From NCBI RefSeq assembly GCF_006346315.1, contig NZ_VDMR01000004.1:248001-312000 (forward strand): DNA of 64,000 nucleotides. The letters are read 5' to 3'. The notes beneath the pieces are model-generated. The model saw only the letters and a program-made list of their open reading frames with translations, searched no databases and was not told where the DNA came from. The position numbers and the translations under genes are program-made. Positions 26,715 through 35,226 of the stretch are shown piece after piece (position 1 is the stretch's first letter; each line of letters starts with the position of its first letter). This DNA is from Nocardioides litoris. Its GTDB lineage: Bacteria > Actinomycetota > Actinomycetes > Propionibacteriales > Nocardioidaceae.

Positions 26715-26720
26715 TAGGGT
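26715..26720 (+). promoter_or_regulatory. Probable leaderless -10 element (TAGGGT)
   Basis: TAGGGT ends six bases before the GTG at 26727 and no Shine-Dalgarno sequence intervenes. It would initiate transcription at the start codon of the FAH-family gene and drive the FAH-gltX-CPBP operon. Confidence 0.6.
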
Positions 26721-26726
26721 CGAGCC

Positions 26727-27536
26727 GTGCGCATCGCGAGGTTCACCACAGGCGAGGAGCCGTCCTTCGGCGTCGTGACGGGCGAGCTCGACGAGCACGG
26801 GCAGCTCGACGAGGACGCGACGGTCGTCGCGCTCGCCGGCGACCCGTTGTACGTCGGCATCAAGCTCCTCGACCAGGAGCACCGGCTCGCCGACGTACGC
26901 CTGCTGGCGCCGGTGCTGCCGCGCAGCAAGGTCGTCGGCATCGGCCGCAACTACGCCGCCCACGCGGCCGAGCTGGGCCACGACCTGCCGAGCTCGCCCC
27001 TGATGTTCTTGAAGCCCAACACGAGCGTGGTCGGGCCGGGCGACCCGGTCTTCTACCCCCCGCAGACCGAGGACCTGCACTACGAGGGCGAGCTGGCCGT
27101 GGTCATCGGCCGCATCTGCCGCGACGTGCCGCCCGAGCAGGCCACCGACGTCATCTTCGGTTACACGATCGGCAACGACGTCACCGCCCGCGACCTGCAG
27201 AAGAGCGACGGGCAGTTCACCCGCGCCAAGGGCTTCGACTCCTTCTGCCCGCTCGGGCCGTGGATCGAGACCGACCTCGACCCGGCCGACTTCGGCGAGG
27301 GTCGCCGCGTGCAGACGTTCCTCAACGGCGACGTGGTGCAGGACGGCTCCACCGCCGACATGATCTTCGACGTCCCCACCCTGGTCGCCCACGTCTCCAG
27401 CGTCATGACGCTGCTGCCGGGCGACGTCATCCTCACCGGCACCCCCGAGGGCGTCGGTCCCATGCAGGTCGGCGACGAGGTCGAGGTCTCGATCGCCGGC
27501 CTCGGCTCGCTCACGAACAGGATCGCCACCCGATGA
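26727..27536 (+). CDS. Fumarylacetoacetate hydrolase family protein
   Basis: A 269-residue protein with the FAH C-terminal-type fold. Motifs are [33 protein letters not shown], metal ligands in [13 protein letters not shown] (two Glu) and [14 protein letters not shown] (Asp), then [15 protein letters not shown]. Family members hydrolyse or decarboxylate 2-oxo-diacids, including acylpyruvases and 2-hydroxyhepta-2,4-diene-1,7-dioate isomerases. The substrate is unknown. The ATG of gltX overlaps its stop, a pairing often seen in actinobacteria. Confidence 0.92.
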   Translation: MRIARFTTGEEPSFGVVTGELDEHGQLDEDATVVALAGDPLYVGIKLLDQEHRLADVRLLAPVLPRSKVVGIGRNYAAHAAELGHDLPSSPLMFLKPNTSVVGPGDPVFYPPQTEDLHYEGELAVVIGRICRDVPPEQATDVIFGYTIGNDVTARDLQKSDGQFTRAKGFDSFCPLGPWIETDLDPADFGEGRRVQTFLNGDVVQDGSTADMIFDVPTLVAHVSSVMTLLPGDVILTGTPEGVGPMQVGDEVEVSIAGLGSLTNRIATR

Positions 27537-29002
27537 ACGCCGTCCGCGTCCGCTTCTGCCCCTCCCCGACGGGCTCGCCCCACGTCGGCTTCGCGCGGGC
27601 GGCCCTCTACAACTGGGTCTTCGCCCGCCACCACGGCGGCACCTTCGTCTTCCGGATCGAGGACACCGACAAGGCGCGCAGCACCGAGGAGTCCTACGAG
27701 GGCATGCTCGGGGCGATGCGGTGGCTCGGCCTCGACTGGGACGAGGGCCCCGAGGTCGGCGGCCCCTACGCCCCCTACCGGCAGTCCGAGCGCGAGCACC
27801 TCTACCGCGAGGTGCTGGCGCAGCTGGCCGCCTCCTCGGCCACCTACGACTGCTTCTGCACCACCGAGGAGGTCGACGCCCGCCGCAGGGCGGCCGGCTC
27901 CAAGGTGCAGGGGTACGACGGGTTCTGCCGCGACCTGACGGCGGAGCAGCGGGCGGCGTTCGAGGCGGAGGGCCGCTCGAGCGTGGTGCGGTTCCGCATG
28001 CCCGACGGCGCGATCACCTGGGACGACCTGGTGCGGGGCGAGGTGTCCTTCGACACCGAGCACGTGCCCGACTTCGCGCTCTGCCGGGCCAACGGCGACC
28101 CGCTGTACACCCTGGTCAACCCGGTCGACGACGCCCTGATGCGCATCACCCACGTGCTCCGCGGCGAGGACCTGCTCTCCTCCACCCCGCGCCAGATCCC
28201 CCTCCACCAGGCGCTGGTCGACCTCGGGGTCTCCGAGGCCGTGCCGCAGTTCGGGCACCTGCCGCTGATCATGGGCGAGGGCAACAAGAAGCTCTCCAAG
28301 CGCGACCCCCAGGCCCACCTGTTCGCCTACCGCGACGAGGGCTTCCTCCCCGAGGGCCTGCTCAACTACCTCGCGCTGCTGGGCTGGGCCATCAGCGGCG
28401 ACCGCGACGTCTTCACGCTCGAGGAGATGGTCGAGGCGTTCGACATCGCCGACGTCAACCCCAACCCGGCGCGGTTCGACGTCAAGAAGGCCAACGCGAT
28501 CAACGGCGACCACATGCGGATGCTGCCGCTCGACGTCGTCACCGACCGCGTGCTCCCGTTCTTGAAGTCCGCCGGGGTCGTCTCCGACCCCGTCAGCGAC
28601 GCCGACGCCCAGCTGCTGGAGCAGGCCATGCCGCTGGTGGCCGAGCGCATCAACAAGCTCACCGAGGCCGCCGACATGCTCGGCTTCCTCTTCGTCGACG
28701 AGGAGCAGTTCACCCGCGACGAGGCCGACGTGGCCAAGCTGCTCGACGGGGACGACGGGGCCGGGCGCGAGGTCGTCCGCGCGTCGTACGACGCCGTGGC
28801 CGAGCTGCCCACGTGGTCGACCGCGGCCATCCAGGAGGCGCTGCAGCGGGTGCTGGTCGAGGAGCGCGGGCTCAAGCCGCGGGTCGCCTTCGGCCCGGTG
28901 CGGGTCGCGATCACCGGCCGCCGGGTCTCCCCGCCGCTGTTCGAGTCGATGGAGCTCCTCGGGCGCGACCGGAGCCTGGCCCGGCTCCGCAGCGCCTCGT
29001 GA
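27533..29002 (+). CDS. gltX: Glutamyl-tRNA synthetase
   Basis: A 489-residue class I aminoacyl-tRNA synthetase that charges tRNA-Glu. The HIGH-like motif lies in [20 protein letters not shown] at the N-terminus. [11 protein letters not shown] is next, [15 protein letters not shown] near 205 and the KMSKS-like KKLSKRD near 245. The C-terminal alpha-helical anticodon-binding region runs to the end. The ATG at 27533 overlaps the previous stop (ATGA), and its stop overlaps the CPBP GTG. tRNA-Glu and tRNA-Gln genes follow 1 kb downstream. Confidence 0.97.
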   Translation: MNAVRVRFCPSPTGSPHVGFARAALYNWVFARHHGGTFVFRIEDTDKARSTEESYEGMLGAMRWLGLDWDEGPEVGGPYAPYRQSEREHLYREVLAQLAASSATYDCFCTTEEVDARRRAAGSKVQGYDGFCRDLTAEQRAAFEAEGRSSVVRFRMPDGAITWDDLVRGEVSFDTEHVPDFALCRANGDPLYTLVNPVDDALMRITHVLRGEDLLSSTPRQIPLHQALVDLGVSEAVPQFGHLPLIMGEGNKKLSKRDPQAHLFAYRDEGFLPEGLLNYLALLGWAISGDRDVFTLEEMVEAFDIADVNPNPARFDVKKANAINGDHMRMLPLDVVTDRVLPFLKSAGVVSDPVSDADAQLLEQAMPLVAERINKLTEAADMLGFLFVDEEQFTRDEADVAKLLDGDDGAGREVVRASYDAVAELPTWSTAAIQEALQRVLVEERGLKPRVAFGPVRVAITGRRVSPPLFESMELLGRDRSLARLRSAS

Positions 29003-30000
29003 GCCTGCCCCAGCCGGCGGGGGAGCCGGGCACGGCTCCCGGGGCCGACCCCGAGGCCACCGAGCTCGCCTACCACCGGCTGCTCCGCGCCGGCCGGCCC
29101 GGTCGTCCCGGTGGCGCCGGGTGGTCGGTGCTGGCGGCGCTCGCCGCCCTGCTCGCCTTCCTGCTCGCGCAGGTCGTGGCCACCATCGGGTTCGGCGCGT
29201 ACGCCGCCGCGCGCGGCGACGACCTCGTCGCCGCGGTCGCCCCCTCGACGTTCTCCCCGCTCGGCCTGGCCTACCTGCTCGCCTCCATCGCCCTGTCGAT
29301 CCCGGCGGTCCTCGTCGGCGCCTGGCTGGTCTCCGGCATCCGGCCCCGCTTCCTGACGTCGGTGGTCGGGCGCCTGCGGTGGGGGTGGCTGGCGACCTGC
29401 CTCGGGGTGTCGCTGGTGGTCTTCGTGCTCACGATCGTCGTGGGTGGCCTGCTCCCGACCGGCGGCACCGCGACGAGCGCCGACGCCCAGCTGGGCGACG
29501 TGACGAGCACGACGTGGCAGTTCCTGACCATCCTGGTCGTGCTCGGCCCGCTCCAGGCGGCCGCCGAGGAGTACGTGTTCCGCGGCTTGCTGGCCCAGGG
29601 CTTCGGCAGCCTCGGTCGCAACCTCCAGGTCGCCCGCGTGGTCGCCGTGGTGGTGCCGGCGGTCATCTTCGCGCTGCTGCACGGCACGCAGTCCGCGGCG
29701 GCCTTCGTCGACCGCCTCGGCTTCGGGCTGGCCGCCGGGGTGCTCGCCATCGTCACCGGCGGTCTGGAGGCGGGCATCGCCTTCCACGCGGTCAACAACT
29801 ACCTCGCCTTCGGCATCGCGATCTTCTACGACGACCTCGAGGCGGCGCTCGAGGCGCAGGGTGGCAACGGCTGGGACGTCGTGGTGAGCCTGGTGAAGTA
29901 CGCGCTGCTCCTGGGGCTGGTGCTCGCGGCCGCCCGGGCCACGGGGCTGCGCACCACCGCGCCCCGAACCGAATTGGTGGCCCCCGGCCCCCGCGTGTAA
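28999..30000 (+). CDS. CPBP-family intramembrane metalloprotease
   Basis: A 333-residue protein with a polar N-terminus of about 45 residues and about eight membrane segments. The CPBP motifs are intact: EEYVFRG (EExxxR) near residue 192, FALLHG (FxxxH) near 225 and HAVNNYLAF (HxxxN) near 263. These proteins are intramembrane proteases related to Rce1; substrates here are unknown. The GTG overlaps the gltX stop as GTGA. Confidence 0.92.
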   Translation: MSLPQPAGEPGTAPGADPEATELAYHRLLRAGRPGRPGGAGWSVLAALAALLAFLLAQVVATIGFGAYAAARGDDLVAAVAPSTFSPLGLAYLLASIALSIPAVLVGAWLVSGIRPRFLTSVVGRLRWGWLATCLGVSLVVFVLTIVVGGLLPTGGTATSADAQLGDVTSTTWQFLTILVVLGPLQAAAEEYVFRGLLAQGFGSLGRNLQVARVVAVVVPAVIFALLHGTQSAAAFVDRLGFGLAAGVLAIVTGGLEAGIAFHAVNNYLAFGIAIFYDDLEAALEAQGGNGWDVVVSLVKYALLLGLVLAAARATGLRTTAPRTELVAPGPRV

Positions 30001-30066
30001 TCTTCCTGATCGGTCCTGGGGCCGGTCGCGAGGCCGGTCAGCAGCGGCCGAACACTGGTAAGTCAG

Positions 30067-30138
30067 TGGGATATGGTGTAATTGGCAGCACGACTGATTC
30101 TGGTTCAGTTAGTCAAGGTTCGAGTCCTTGTATCCCAG
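30067..30138 (+). tRNA. tRNA-Gln (CUG anticodon)
   Basis: A 72-base cloverleaf. The acceptor arms TGGGATA and TATCCCA pair perfectly, with discriminator G. The anticodon stem ACTGA/TCAGT carries loop TTCTGGT, giving anticodon CTG, and the T loop is TTCGAGT. CCA is not encoded. A hairpin lies between this gene and the next tRNA. Confidence 0.95.
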
Positions 30139-30181
30139 CGAGATCGACGTCACCACGCGAGTGAGGACCTCGATTTGTTGC

Positions 30182-30197
30182 CCGGCCGAGAGGCCGG
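30182..30197 (+). other. Spacer hairpin between tRNA genes
   Basis: CCGGCC, loop GAGA, GGCCGG: a six-base-pair stem with a GNRA-type loop midway between the two tRNAs. It probably helps processing of a joint tRNA precursor. Confidence 0.45.
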
Positions 30198-30215
30198 ATA
30201 ACGTTTCACCAGCAC

Positions 30216-30288
30216 GCCCCCGTTGTGTAGCGGCCTAGCACGGCGCCCTCTCACGGCGTTAGCGCCGGTTCGAATCCGGTCGGGGGTA
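30216..30288 (+). tRNA. tRNA-Glu (CUC anticodon)
   Basis: A 73-base cloverleaf closely matching actinobacterial tRNA-Glu. The acceptor arms are GCCCCCG and CGGGGGT, the anticodon loop CTCTCAC gives anticodon CTC, the T loop is TTCGAAT and the discriminator is A. Base pair 27-43 is a G-T wobble. It is probably cotranscribed with tRNA-Gln. Confidence 0.95.
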
Positions 30289-30297
30289 CGCAACTCC

Positions 30298-30327
30298 GAG
30301 AGCCCCAGCCACCAGGCTGGGGCTCTC
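30298..30327 (+). terminator. Terminator hairpin after tRNA-Glu
   Basis: GAGAGCCCCAGCC and GGCTGGGGCTCTC form a perfect 13-base-pair stem with loop ACCA, starting nine bases after tRNA-Glu. There is no U-run, as is usual for this GC range. Confidence 0.85.
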
Positions 30328-30343
30328 GTGCGTCCGGGCCCAC

Positions 30344-31040
30344 GGTCGTCGAGGGAGGCGCGCTGGCGCCTGTCTCGAGCCCACGAGAGGCGCTGCGGTC
30401 AGTGGTCTGGAGACGGGACTTCGTCCCTCCTCGACCACCGTGTGGTGCCGGGCCACACGGTGGTCGAGGAAGGCGCCCTGGCGCCTGTCTCGAGACCACG
30501 AGAGCCGCTGCGGTCAGATGGCCTCGAGACGGGACTTCGTCCCTCCTCGACCACCGGGCCGGTGCGGTCAGGTGGTCTCGAGACGGGACTTCGTCCCTCC
30601 TCGACCACCGTGTGGTGCCGGGCCACACGGTGGTCGAGGAAGGCGCCCTGGCGCCTGTCTCGAGACCACGAGAGCCGCTGCGGTCAGATGGCCTCGAGAC
30701 GGGACGCCGTGTCTCCTCGGCCACCGGGCCGGTGCGGTCAGGTGGTCTCGAGACGGGACTTCGTCCCTCCTCGACCACCGTGTGGTGCCGGGCCGCACGG
30801 TGGTCGAGGAAGGCGCCCTGGCGCCTGTCTCGAGACCACAAGAGCCGCTGCGGCCTGGTGGTCTCGAGACGGGACTTCGTCCCTCCTCGACCACCGTGGG
30901 GTGCCGGGCCGCACGGTGGTCGAGGAAGGCGCCCTGGCGCCTGTCTCGAGACCACAGCTGCCGCTGCGGTCGGGTGGCCTCGAGAGGGGACTCCGTCCCT
31001 CCTCGACCACGGTGGGGTGCCGGGCCGCACGGTGGTCGCG
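30344..31040. repeat. Palindromic repeat array 2
   Basis: About six elements with inner stem AGGCGC(C)/(G)GCGCCT (30344, 30471, 30631, 30799, 30915 and a fragment near 31031) alternate with seven inverted elements carrying inner stem GGGAC/GTCCC. Those seven lie near 30402, 30518, 30572, 30688, 30741, 30858 and 30975. Outer arms are GTGGTCTCGAGAC and CTCGACCACC as in the other arrays. Spacers read GAGAGCCGCTGCGGTCAG and GTGTGGTGCCGGGCC. The copy at about 30688 has TGGCC matched by GGCCA, a compensating change. The array fills the gap between tRNA-Glu and the convergent LCP gene, with no other gene visible. Confidence 0.93.
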
Positions 31041-31056
31041 GACAGACCGGCCAGCC

Positions 31057-32256
31057 TCAGGCGCAGAGACCCGCCTGGCGGCGCTGCTCGGCCCGCTCGG
31101 CCCGGTTGTCGGCGTTGCCGCCCCCGTCGCCGCCGTTGCCGCCGGCCGACGGGTCGTCGTCCTGGCCCTCGGTGCCGACGCCGTCGTCGGCGCCGATGCT
31201 GTCGGCGCGGAAGTCCTTGCCGAGCTTCTGGTCCTGCGCGATGCGTCGCCACAGCCTGTCGGCGCTGTCGGCCCACACGAGGGTGACCTCGGGGTTGTCG
31301 GGGTCGGGCACGACCGGCACCGTGACGAACTTGATGGCCTCCAGGCCGGTGTCGCGGAACTCCATCGCCAGGTCGACCAGCTTGCCCACCGAGTCGAGGT
31401 CCTGGTCGACCCGGATCGAGGAGGTGACGGCGTTGACGAAGTCGATGACCTTCTTGGGCTGCGAGAGCGTGCCCGCCGAGCTGACCTTGCTGATCATGGA
31501 GGCGATGAAGGCCTGCTGGCGCTTCATCCGGCCCAGGTCGCCGGTGACCGAGAGCTTGTAGCGCTCGCGCACGTAGTTGAGCGCGTCGTCCCCGGTGAGG
31601 GTCTGGGTGCCGGCGTCGAAGAAGATGTCGTGCTCGGGGTCGTCGACCTCGAACGGGATGCACACCTCGACGCCGCCCACGGCGTCGACCATGTCCTTGA
31701 AGCCGCGGAAGTCGAGCACCAGGAAGTGGTCGATGTAGATGCCGGTGAGCTTCTCCACGGTCTGCACCGTGCACTGTGGGCCGCCGACGGAGAACGCGGT
31801 GTTGAACCGGACACCGTCCTCGCCCTCGATCTTCTTGCCGTCCACCCGGCACTCGGGCCGGTCGACGATCGCGTCGCGCGGCATGCTCACGCCGTAGGCG
31901 TTGGTGCGGTCGGCCGAGACGTGCACCAGGATCACGGTGTCGGAGCGCTGCGAGCCGTCGGCGTTCTCGCCGTCGATCCCGTTGCCCTCGCCGACGCGGG
32001 TGTCGGAGCCCATCACCAGGATGTTCATCGGCCCCTGCGGGCCGTCGTCGGCCGTCTCGGGCTTGTCGACCACGTGGGAGACGACGTCGCCCTCGTCGAT
32101 GCGGTCGTTCCAGCTGCGGTGCACCCAGAAGACGCCGCTCGCGGTCAGCAGCGCGACCACGAGCTGGCTGGCCACGATGGTCGTCCAGACCGCTCGCCGG
32201 TGCGTCGGAGGCAGCGGGCGCGACGGGTCGTCGGCGGGCGGGGGCGCGTCGGTCAC
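31057..32256 (-). CDS. LytR-CpsA-Psr (LCP) family cell-wall ligase
   Basis: A 399-residue protein with a cytoplasmic N-terminus and one membrane anchor (about residues 22-44). The extracellular LCP domain contains MNILVMGSDTRVG, SDTVILVHVSADR, GVSMPRDAIV, VDAVGGVEVCIPF and YVRERYKLSVTGDLGRMKRQ. LCP enzymes attach teichoic acids, arabinogalactan or capsule to peptidoglycan from polyprenyl-phosphate carriers. The C-terminus is a Gly/Asp/Asn-rich low-complexity tail of about 40 residues (NGGDGGGNADN) ending QAGLCA. The GTG at 32256 is chosen where similarity begins; the open frame continues much further upstream. Confidence 0.92.
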   Translation of the reverse strand: MTDAPPPADDPSRPLPPTHRRAVWTTIVASQLVVALLTASGVFWVHRSWNDRIDEGDVVSHVVDKPETADDGPQGPMNILVMGSDTRVGEGNGIDGENADGSQRSDTVILVHVSADRTNAYGVSMPRDAIVDRPECRVDGKKIEGEDGVRFNTAFSVGGPQCTVQTVEKLTGIYIDHFLVLDFRGFKDMVDAVGGVEVCIPFEVDDPEHDIFFDAGTQTLTGDDALNYVRERYKLSVTGDLGRMKRQQAFIASMISKVSSAGTLSQPKKVIDFVNAVTSSIRVDQDLDSVGKLVDLAMEFRDTGLEAIKFVTVPVVPDPDNPEVTLVWADSADRLWRRIAQDQKLGKDFRADSIGADDGVGTEGQDDDPSAGGNGGDGGGNADNRAERAEQRRQAGLCA

Positions 32257-32358
32257 CCCCGCATCCTCCCAGAACAGCCGAAATCCGCCGCCGGACCAGG
32301 CCACGGCCGTGTCCGATTCCCGCCGGACCCACCGGTCGTGGGGCACCATGATGGAGCC

Positions 32359-33870
32359 ATGGACCCGACGCACCGCCTCGACCCCGAGACCTGCTACGGC
32401 GCCCTGAAGTCCCGCGACCGGCGCTTCGACGGCGTCTTCTGGGTCGCGGTGCGGACCACCGGCATCTACTGCCGACCCTCCTGCCCGGCCCGCACGCCGG
32501 CGTACGCCAACGTGGACTTCCACCCGAGCCCGGCTTCGGCCCAGGCCGCCGGCTACCGCGCCTGCAAGCGGTGCCTGCCCGACGCGACGCCGGGCAGCCC
32601 CGACTGGGACGTCGCCGCCGACGTGGCCGGTCGGGCGATGCGGCTCGTCGCCGACGGCGTGGTCGACCGCGAGGGCGTCGACGGCCTGGCCGCCCGGATG
32701 GGCTACACCGCGCGCCACCTCGGCCGCGTCCTCACCGCCGAGCTCGGCGCCGGACCGCTCGCCCTGGCGCGGGCGCGGCGCGCCCAGACCGCCCGGGTGC
32801 TGCTGGAGACCACCGACCTGGGACACGCCGACGTGGCCTTCGCCGCGGGGTTCGCCAGCGTGCGGCAGTTCAACGACACCGTCCGCGAGGTGTACGCCGC
32901 CACGCCGACCGAGCTGCGCGGTCGCCGCCGCGGCACCTTGGTCGGGCCCACGACCGGCGCGGTGACGATGCGGCTCGCGGTGCGCACCCCGTTCGCCGGA
33001 CGGGCGCTGCTCGACTTCCTGGCCTACCACGTCGTCGCGGGCGTCGAGGCGTCCGGACCGGGCTGGTACGCCCGCACCCTCGACCTGCCGCACGGTCCCG
33101 GCACCGTGCGCCTGACCATGGCCGACGAGCCCGAGCCGGGCCGGACGGCGTACGTCGAGGCCGAGCTGCGGCTGGCCGACCTGCGCGACACCGCCGCGGC
33201 CGTCGAGCGGTCGCGTCGGCTGCTCGACGCCGACTGCGACCCGGTCGCGGTGGGCGACCACTTCGTCGGCGACCCGGTGCTCGGGCCGCTCGTGCGGGCG
33301 GCGCCCGGGCTCCGGCTGCCCGGCCAGGTCGACGGCCCCGAGACCGCGATCCGCACCGTCATCGGCCAGCAGGTCAGCGTCACCGGCGCGCGCACGGTGA
33401 CCCGGCGCATCGTCGAGGCGCACGGCCGCCGCGTCGAGACGGGCGTGCCCGGCCTGACCCACCTCTTCCCGACGCCCGAGGCACTGGCCGCGGCTGACCC
33501 CGAGACCCTGCCCATGCCCCGGGCCCGCGGCCGGGCGCTCGTCGGCCTCGCCGCCGCGCTGGCCGACGGCCGGGTCGCCCTCGACCGCGGCACCGACCGC
33601 GACGAGGTGCGCGCGGCGATGGTCGCGCTGCCCGGCATCGGGCCGTGGACCGCCGACTACACCGCGATGCGCGCGCTCGGCCACCCCGACCTGTTCCTGC
33701 CCACCGACCTCGGCGTCCGCAACGCCCTGCGCGGCCTGGGCCACGACCCCGCCGAGGTCGTCGCCCGCACCGACGCCTGGCGACCGTGGCGCTCCTACGC
33801 CCTGATGCACCTCTGGAACACCCTCATGCCCCCGGCCGCCCCCGGTGCCACCGCCCCCGAAGGAGCCTGA
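32359..33870 (+). CDS. Ada-type regulator fused to AlkA DNA glycosylase
   Basis: A 503-residue protein with three parts. The first is an Ada N-terminal zinc domain with C38, C42, C69 and C72 at the same positions as E. coli Ada (GIYCRPSCPARTP, YRACKRCLPD). The second is an AraC-type helix-turn-helix (about 85-185). The third is an AlkA-like glycosylase (about 195-495) with helix-hairpin-helix LPGIGPWTADYTAMRALG and the catalytic Asp in FLPTDLGVRN. C38 would take methyl groups from phosphotriesters and switch on transcription. The glycosylase removes 3-methyladenine. The Ada O6-methylguanine domain is absent and is supplied by the next gene. Confidence 0.94.
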   Translation: MDPTHRLDPETCYGALKSRDRRFDGVFWVAVRTTGIYCRPSCPARTPAYANVDFHPSPASAQAAGYRACKRCLPDATPGSPDWDVAADVAGRAMRLVADGVVDREGVDGLAARMGYTARHLGRVLTAELGAGPLALARARRAQTARVLLETTDLGHADVAFAAGFASVRQFNDTVREVYAATPTELRGRRRGTLVGPTTGAVTMRLAVRTPFAGRALLDFLAYHVVAGVEASGPGWYARTLDLPHGPGTVRLTMADEPEPGRTAYVEAELRLADLRDTAAAVERSRRLLDADCDPVAVGDHFVGDPVLGPLVRAAPGLRLPGQVDGPETAIRTVIGQQVSVTGARTVTRRIVEAHGRRVETGVPGLTHLFPTPEALAAADPETLPMPRARGRALVGLAAALADGRVALDRGTDRDEVRAAMVALPGIGPWTADYTAMRALGHPDLFLPTDLGVRNALRGLGHDPAEVVARTDAWRPWRSYALMHLWNTLMPPAAPGATAPEGA

Positions 33871-33872
33871 CC

Positions 33873-34358
33873 ATGTGGACCGTCATCGACTCGCCCATCG
33901 GTGAGCTGCGGCTCGTCGAGCGCGGCGGCGCCGTCATCGCCATCGAGTTCTCCCCGTTCACCGACGCGACCGCCGACGGCCGCCCGCGCGGCTCCCGGAA
34001 GGACGACCACCCGGTGCTCGTCGAGTGCGCGCACCAGCTGGCGGCGTACTTCGCGCGCGACCTCAAGGAGTTCGACCTGCCGCTGGCGCCCGGCGGCTCG
34101 GCGTTCCAGCAGCAGGTGTGGGCGCAGCTGCGACTGATCGACTACGGCCAGACCGCGACGTACGGCGAGGTGGCGCACCGCCTCGGCCGCACCAACGCCG
34201 CCTCGCGTGCCGTCGGCCTGGCCAACGGAAGCAACCCCATCCCGGTGGTCATCCCCTGCCACCGCGTCATCGGCGCCAACGGCACCCTCACCGGGTACGC
34301 CGGCGGCCTCGAGCGCAAGCAGCTGCTGCTCTCGCTGGAGCAGGACGCGCTGTTCTGA
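33873..34358 (+). CDS. ogt: Methylated-DNA-protein cysteine methyltransferase
   Basis: A suicide repair protein for O6-methylguanine in DNA. It has 161 residues. The active-site motif VIPCHRVIG (Cys near 130) and the DNA-binding segment YGEVAHRLGRTNAASRAVG match the family. The ATG lies two bases after the Ada-AlkA stop with AAGGAG upstream, so both repair genes are one operon and probably induced together by alkylation. Confidence 0.95.
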   Translation: MWTVIDSPIGELRLVERGGAVIAIEFSPFTDATADGRPRGSRKDDHPVLVECAHQLAAYFARDLKEFDLPLAPGGSAFQQQVWAQLRLIDYGQTATYGEVAHRLGRTNAASRAVGLANGSNPIPVVIPCHRVIGANGTLTGYAGGLERKQLLLSLEQDALF

Positions 34359-34386
34359 TCGACCCGCGCCGACGGACGGGCGGGGC

Positions 34387-35109
34387 CTACTCGGCCGCAG
34401 CGCGGCGCAGCGACTCCGAGAGCCGCTCGGCGGCGGCGAGGACGGCGGGGGCGTGCATGCGGCCGGGCTGGCGGGAGAGCCGCTCGAGCGGGCCCGAGAC
34501 CGAGACCGCGGCGATGATCTTGCCGCCGGGGGAGCGGACGGGGGCGGAGACCGACGCGACGCCCTGCTCCCGCTCGCCGACCGACTGCGCCCAGCCGCGG
34601 CGGCGGATGCCGGAGAGCGCGGCGGCGGAGAAGGCGGCGTTCTGCAGGCCCCGGTGCATGCGCTCGGGGTCCTCCCACGCGAGCAGCACCTGGGCGGCGG
34701 AGCCCGCGCGCATGGTCAGCTGCGAGCCGACCGGGATCGTGTCGCGCAGGCCGGAGGGGCGCTCGGCCGCCGCGACGCAGACACGGTGCTCGCCCTGGCG
34801 GCGCCACAGCTGGGCGGACTCGCCGGTGATGTCGCGCAGCCGGGCCAGCACGGGGCCGGCGGTGGCGAGCAGCCGGTCCTCGCCGGCGGCGGCGGAGAGC
34901 TCGGCGAGACGGGGACCGAGGACGAAGCGGCCCTGCATGTCGCGGGCCACGAGGCGGTGGTGCTCCAGGGCGACCGCGAGGCGGTGCGCGGTGGGACGGG
35001 CGAGGCCGGTCCCGGCGACCAGGCCGGCCAGGGTCGCGGGCCCGGACTCGAGGGCCGTGAGCACCAGGGCGGCCTTGTCGAGCACGCCCACGCCGCTGGA
35101 GTTGTCCAT
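34387..35109 (-). CDS. IclR-family regulator (NdgR/LtbR type)
   Basis: A 240-residue protein with an N-terminal winged helix (SSGVGVLDKAALVLTAL, then TGLARPTAHRLAVALEHHRL) and a C-terminal effector domain (SAQLWRRQGEHRVCVAAAE, VSAPVRSPGGKIIAAVSVSG). Divergent position next to leuCD is typical of NdgR/LtbR, which regulates leucine and other amino-acid genes in actinobacteria. The ATG at 35109 has GAGTAT exactly six bases upstream, so the mRNA is probably leaderless. The effector is likely an amino acid or pathway intermediate, by family only. Confidence 0.92.
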   Translation of the reverse strand: MDNSSGVGVLDKAALVLTALESGPATLAGLVAGTGLARPTAHRLAVALEHHRLVARDMQGRFVLGPRLAELSAAAGEDRLLATAGPVLARLRDITGESAQLWRRQGEHRVCVAAAERPSGLRDTIPVGSQLTMRAGSAAQVLLAWEDPERMHRGLQNAAFSAAALSGIRRRGWAQSVGEREQGVASVSAPVRSPGGKIIAAVSVSGPLERLSRQPGRMHAPAVLAAAERLSESLRRAAAE

Positions 35110-35226
35110 ATACCGATACTCGCATCTCATTCCGTGGGACGCAAGCGTACGGTGGTGTGACGTGGCCCGGGAGATCCCCGGGGTCGCGAGCAGACCAGCG
35201 AGCAGCAGACCAGCGAGGAGAGCGCG
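35110..35226. promoter_or_regulatory. Divergent iclR / leuC promoter region
   Basis: A 117-base intergenic segment. On the minus strand GAGTAT (35116-35121) is the probable -10 of the IclR gene. The block from 35110 to 35150 is AT-richer than its surroundings and is the natural place for IclR binding. Near leuC there is a short CCCGGGAGATCCCCGGG inverted repeat and a GAGGAG ribosome site ending a few bases before the ATG. No Leu-rich leader peptide was seen. Confidence 0.5.

Noticed and set aside
30344-31040. Possible CRISPR array
   Set aside because: Repeats of about 40 bases are separated by spacers that are themselves near-identical, elements alternate in orientation, and there are no cas genes.
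30223-32350. Long plus-strand extension in front of the Ada-AlkA gene
   Set aside because: It runs through tRNA-Glu, the repeat array and antisense to the LCP gene. The repeated EEGALAPVSRP-type peptides are translations of the palindromic repeats.
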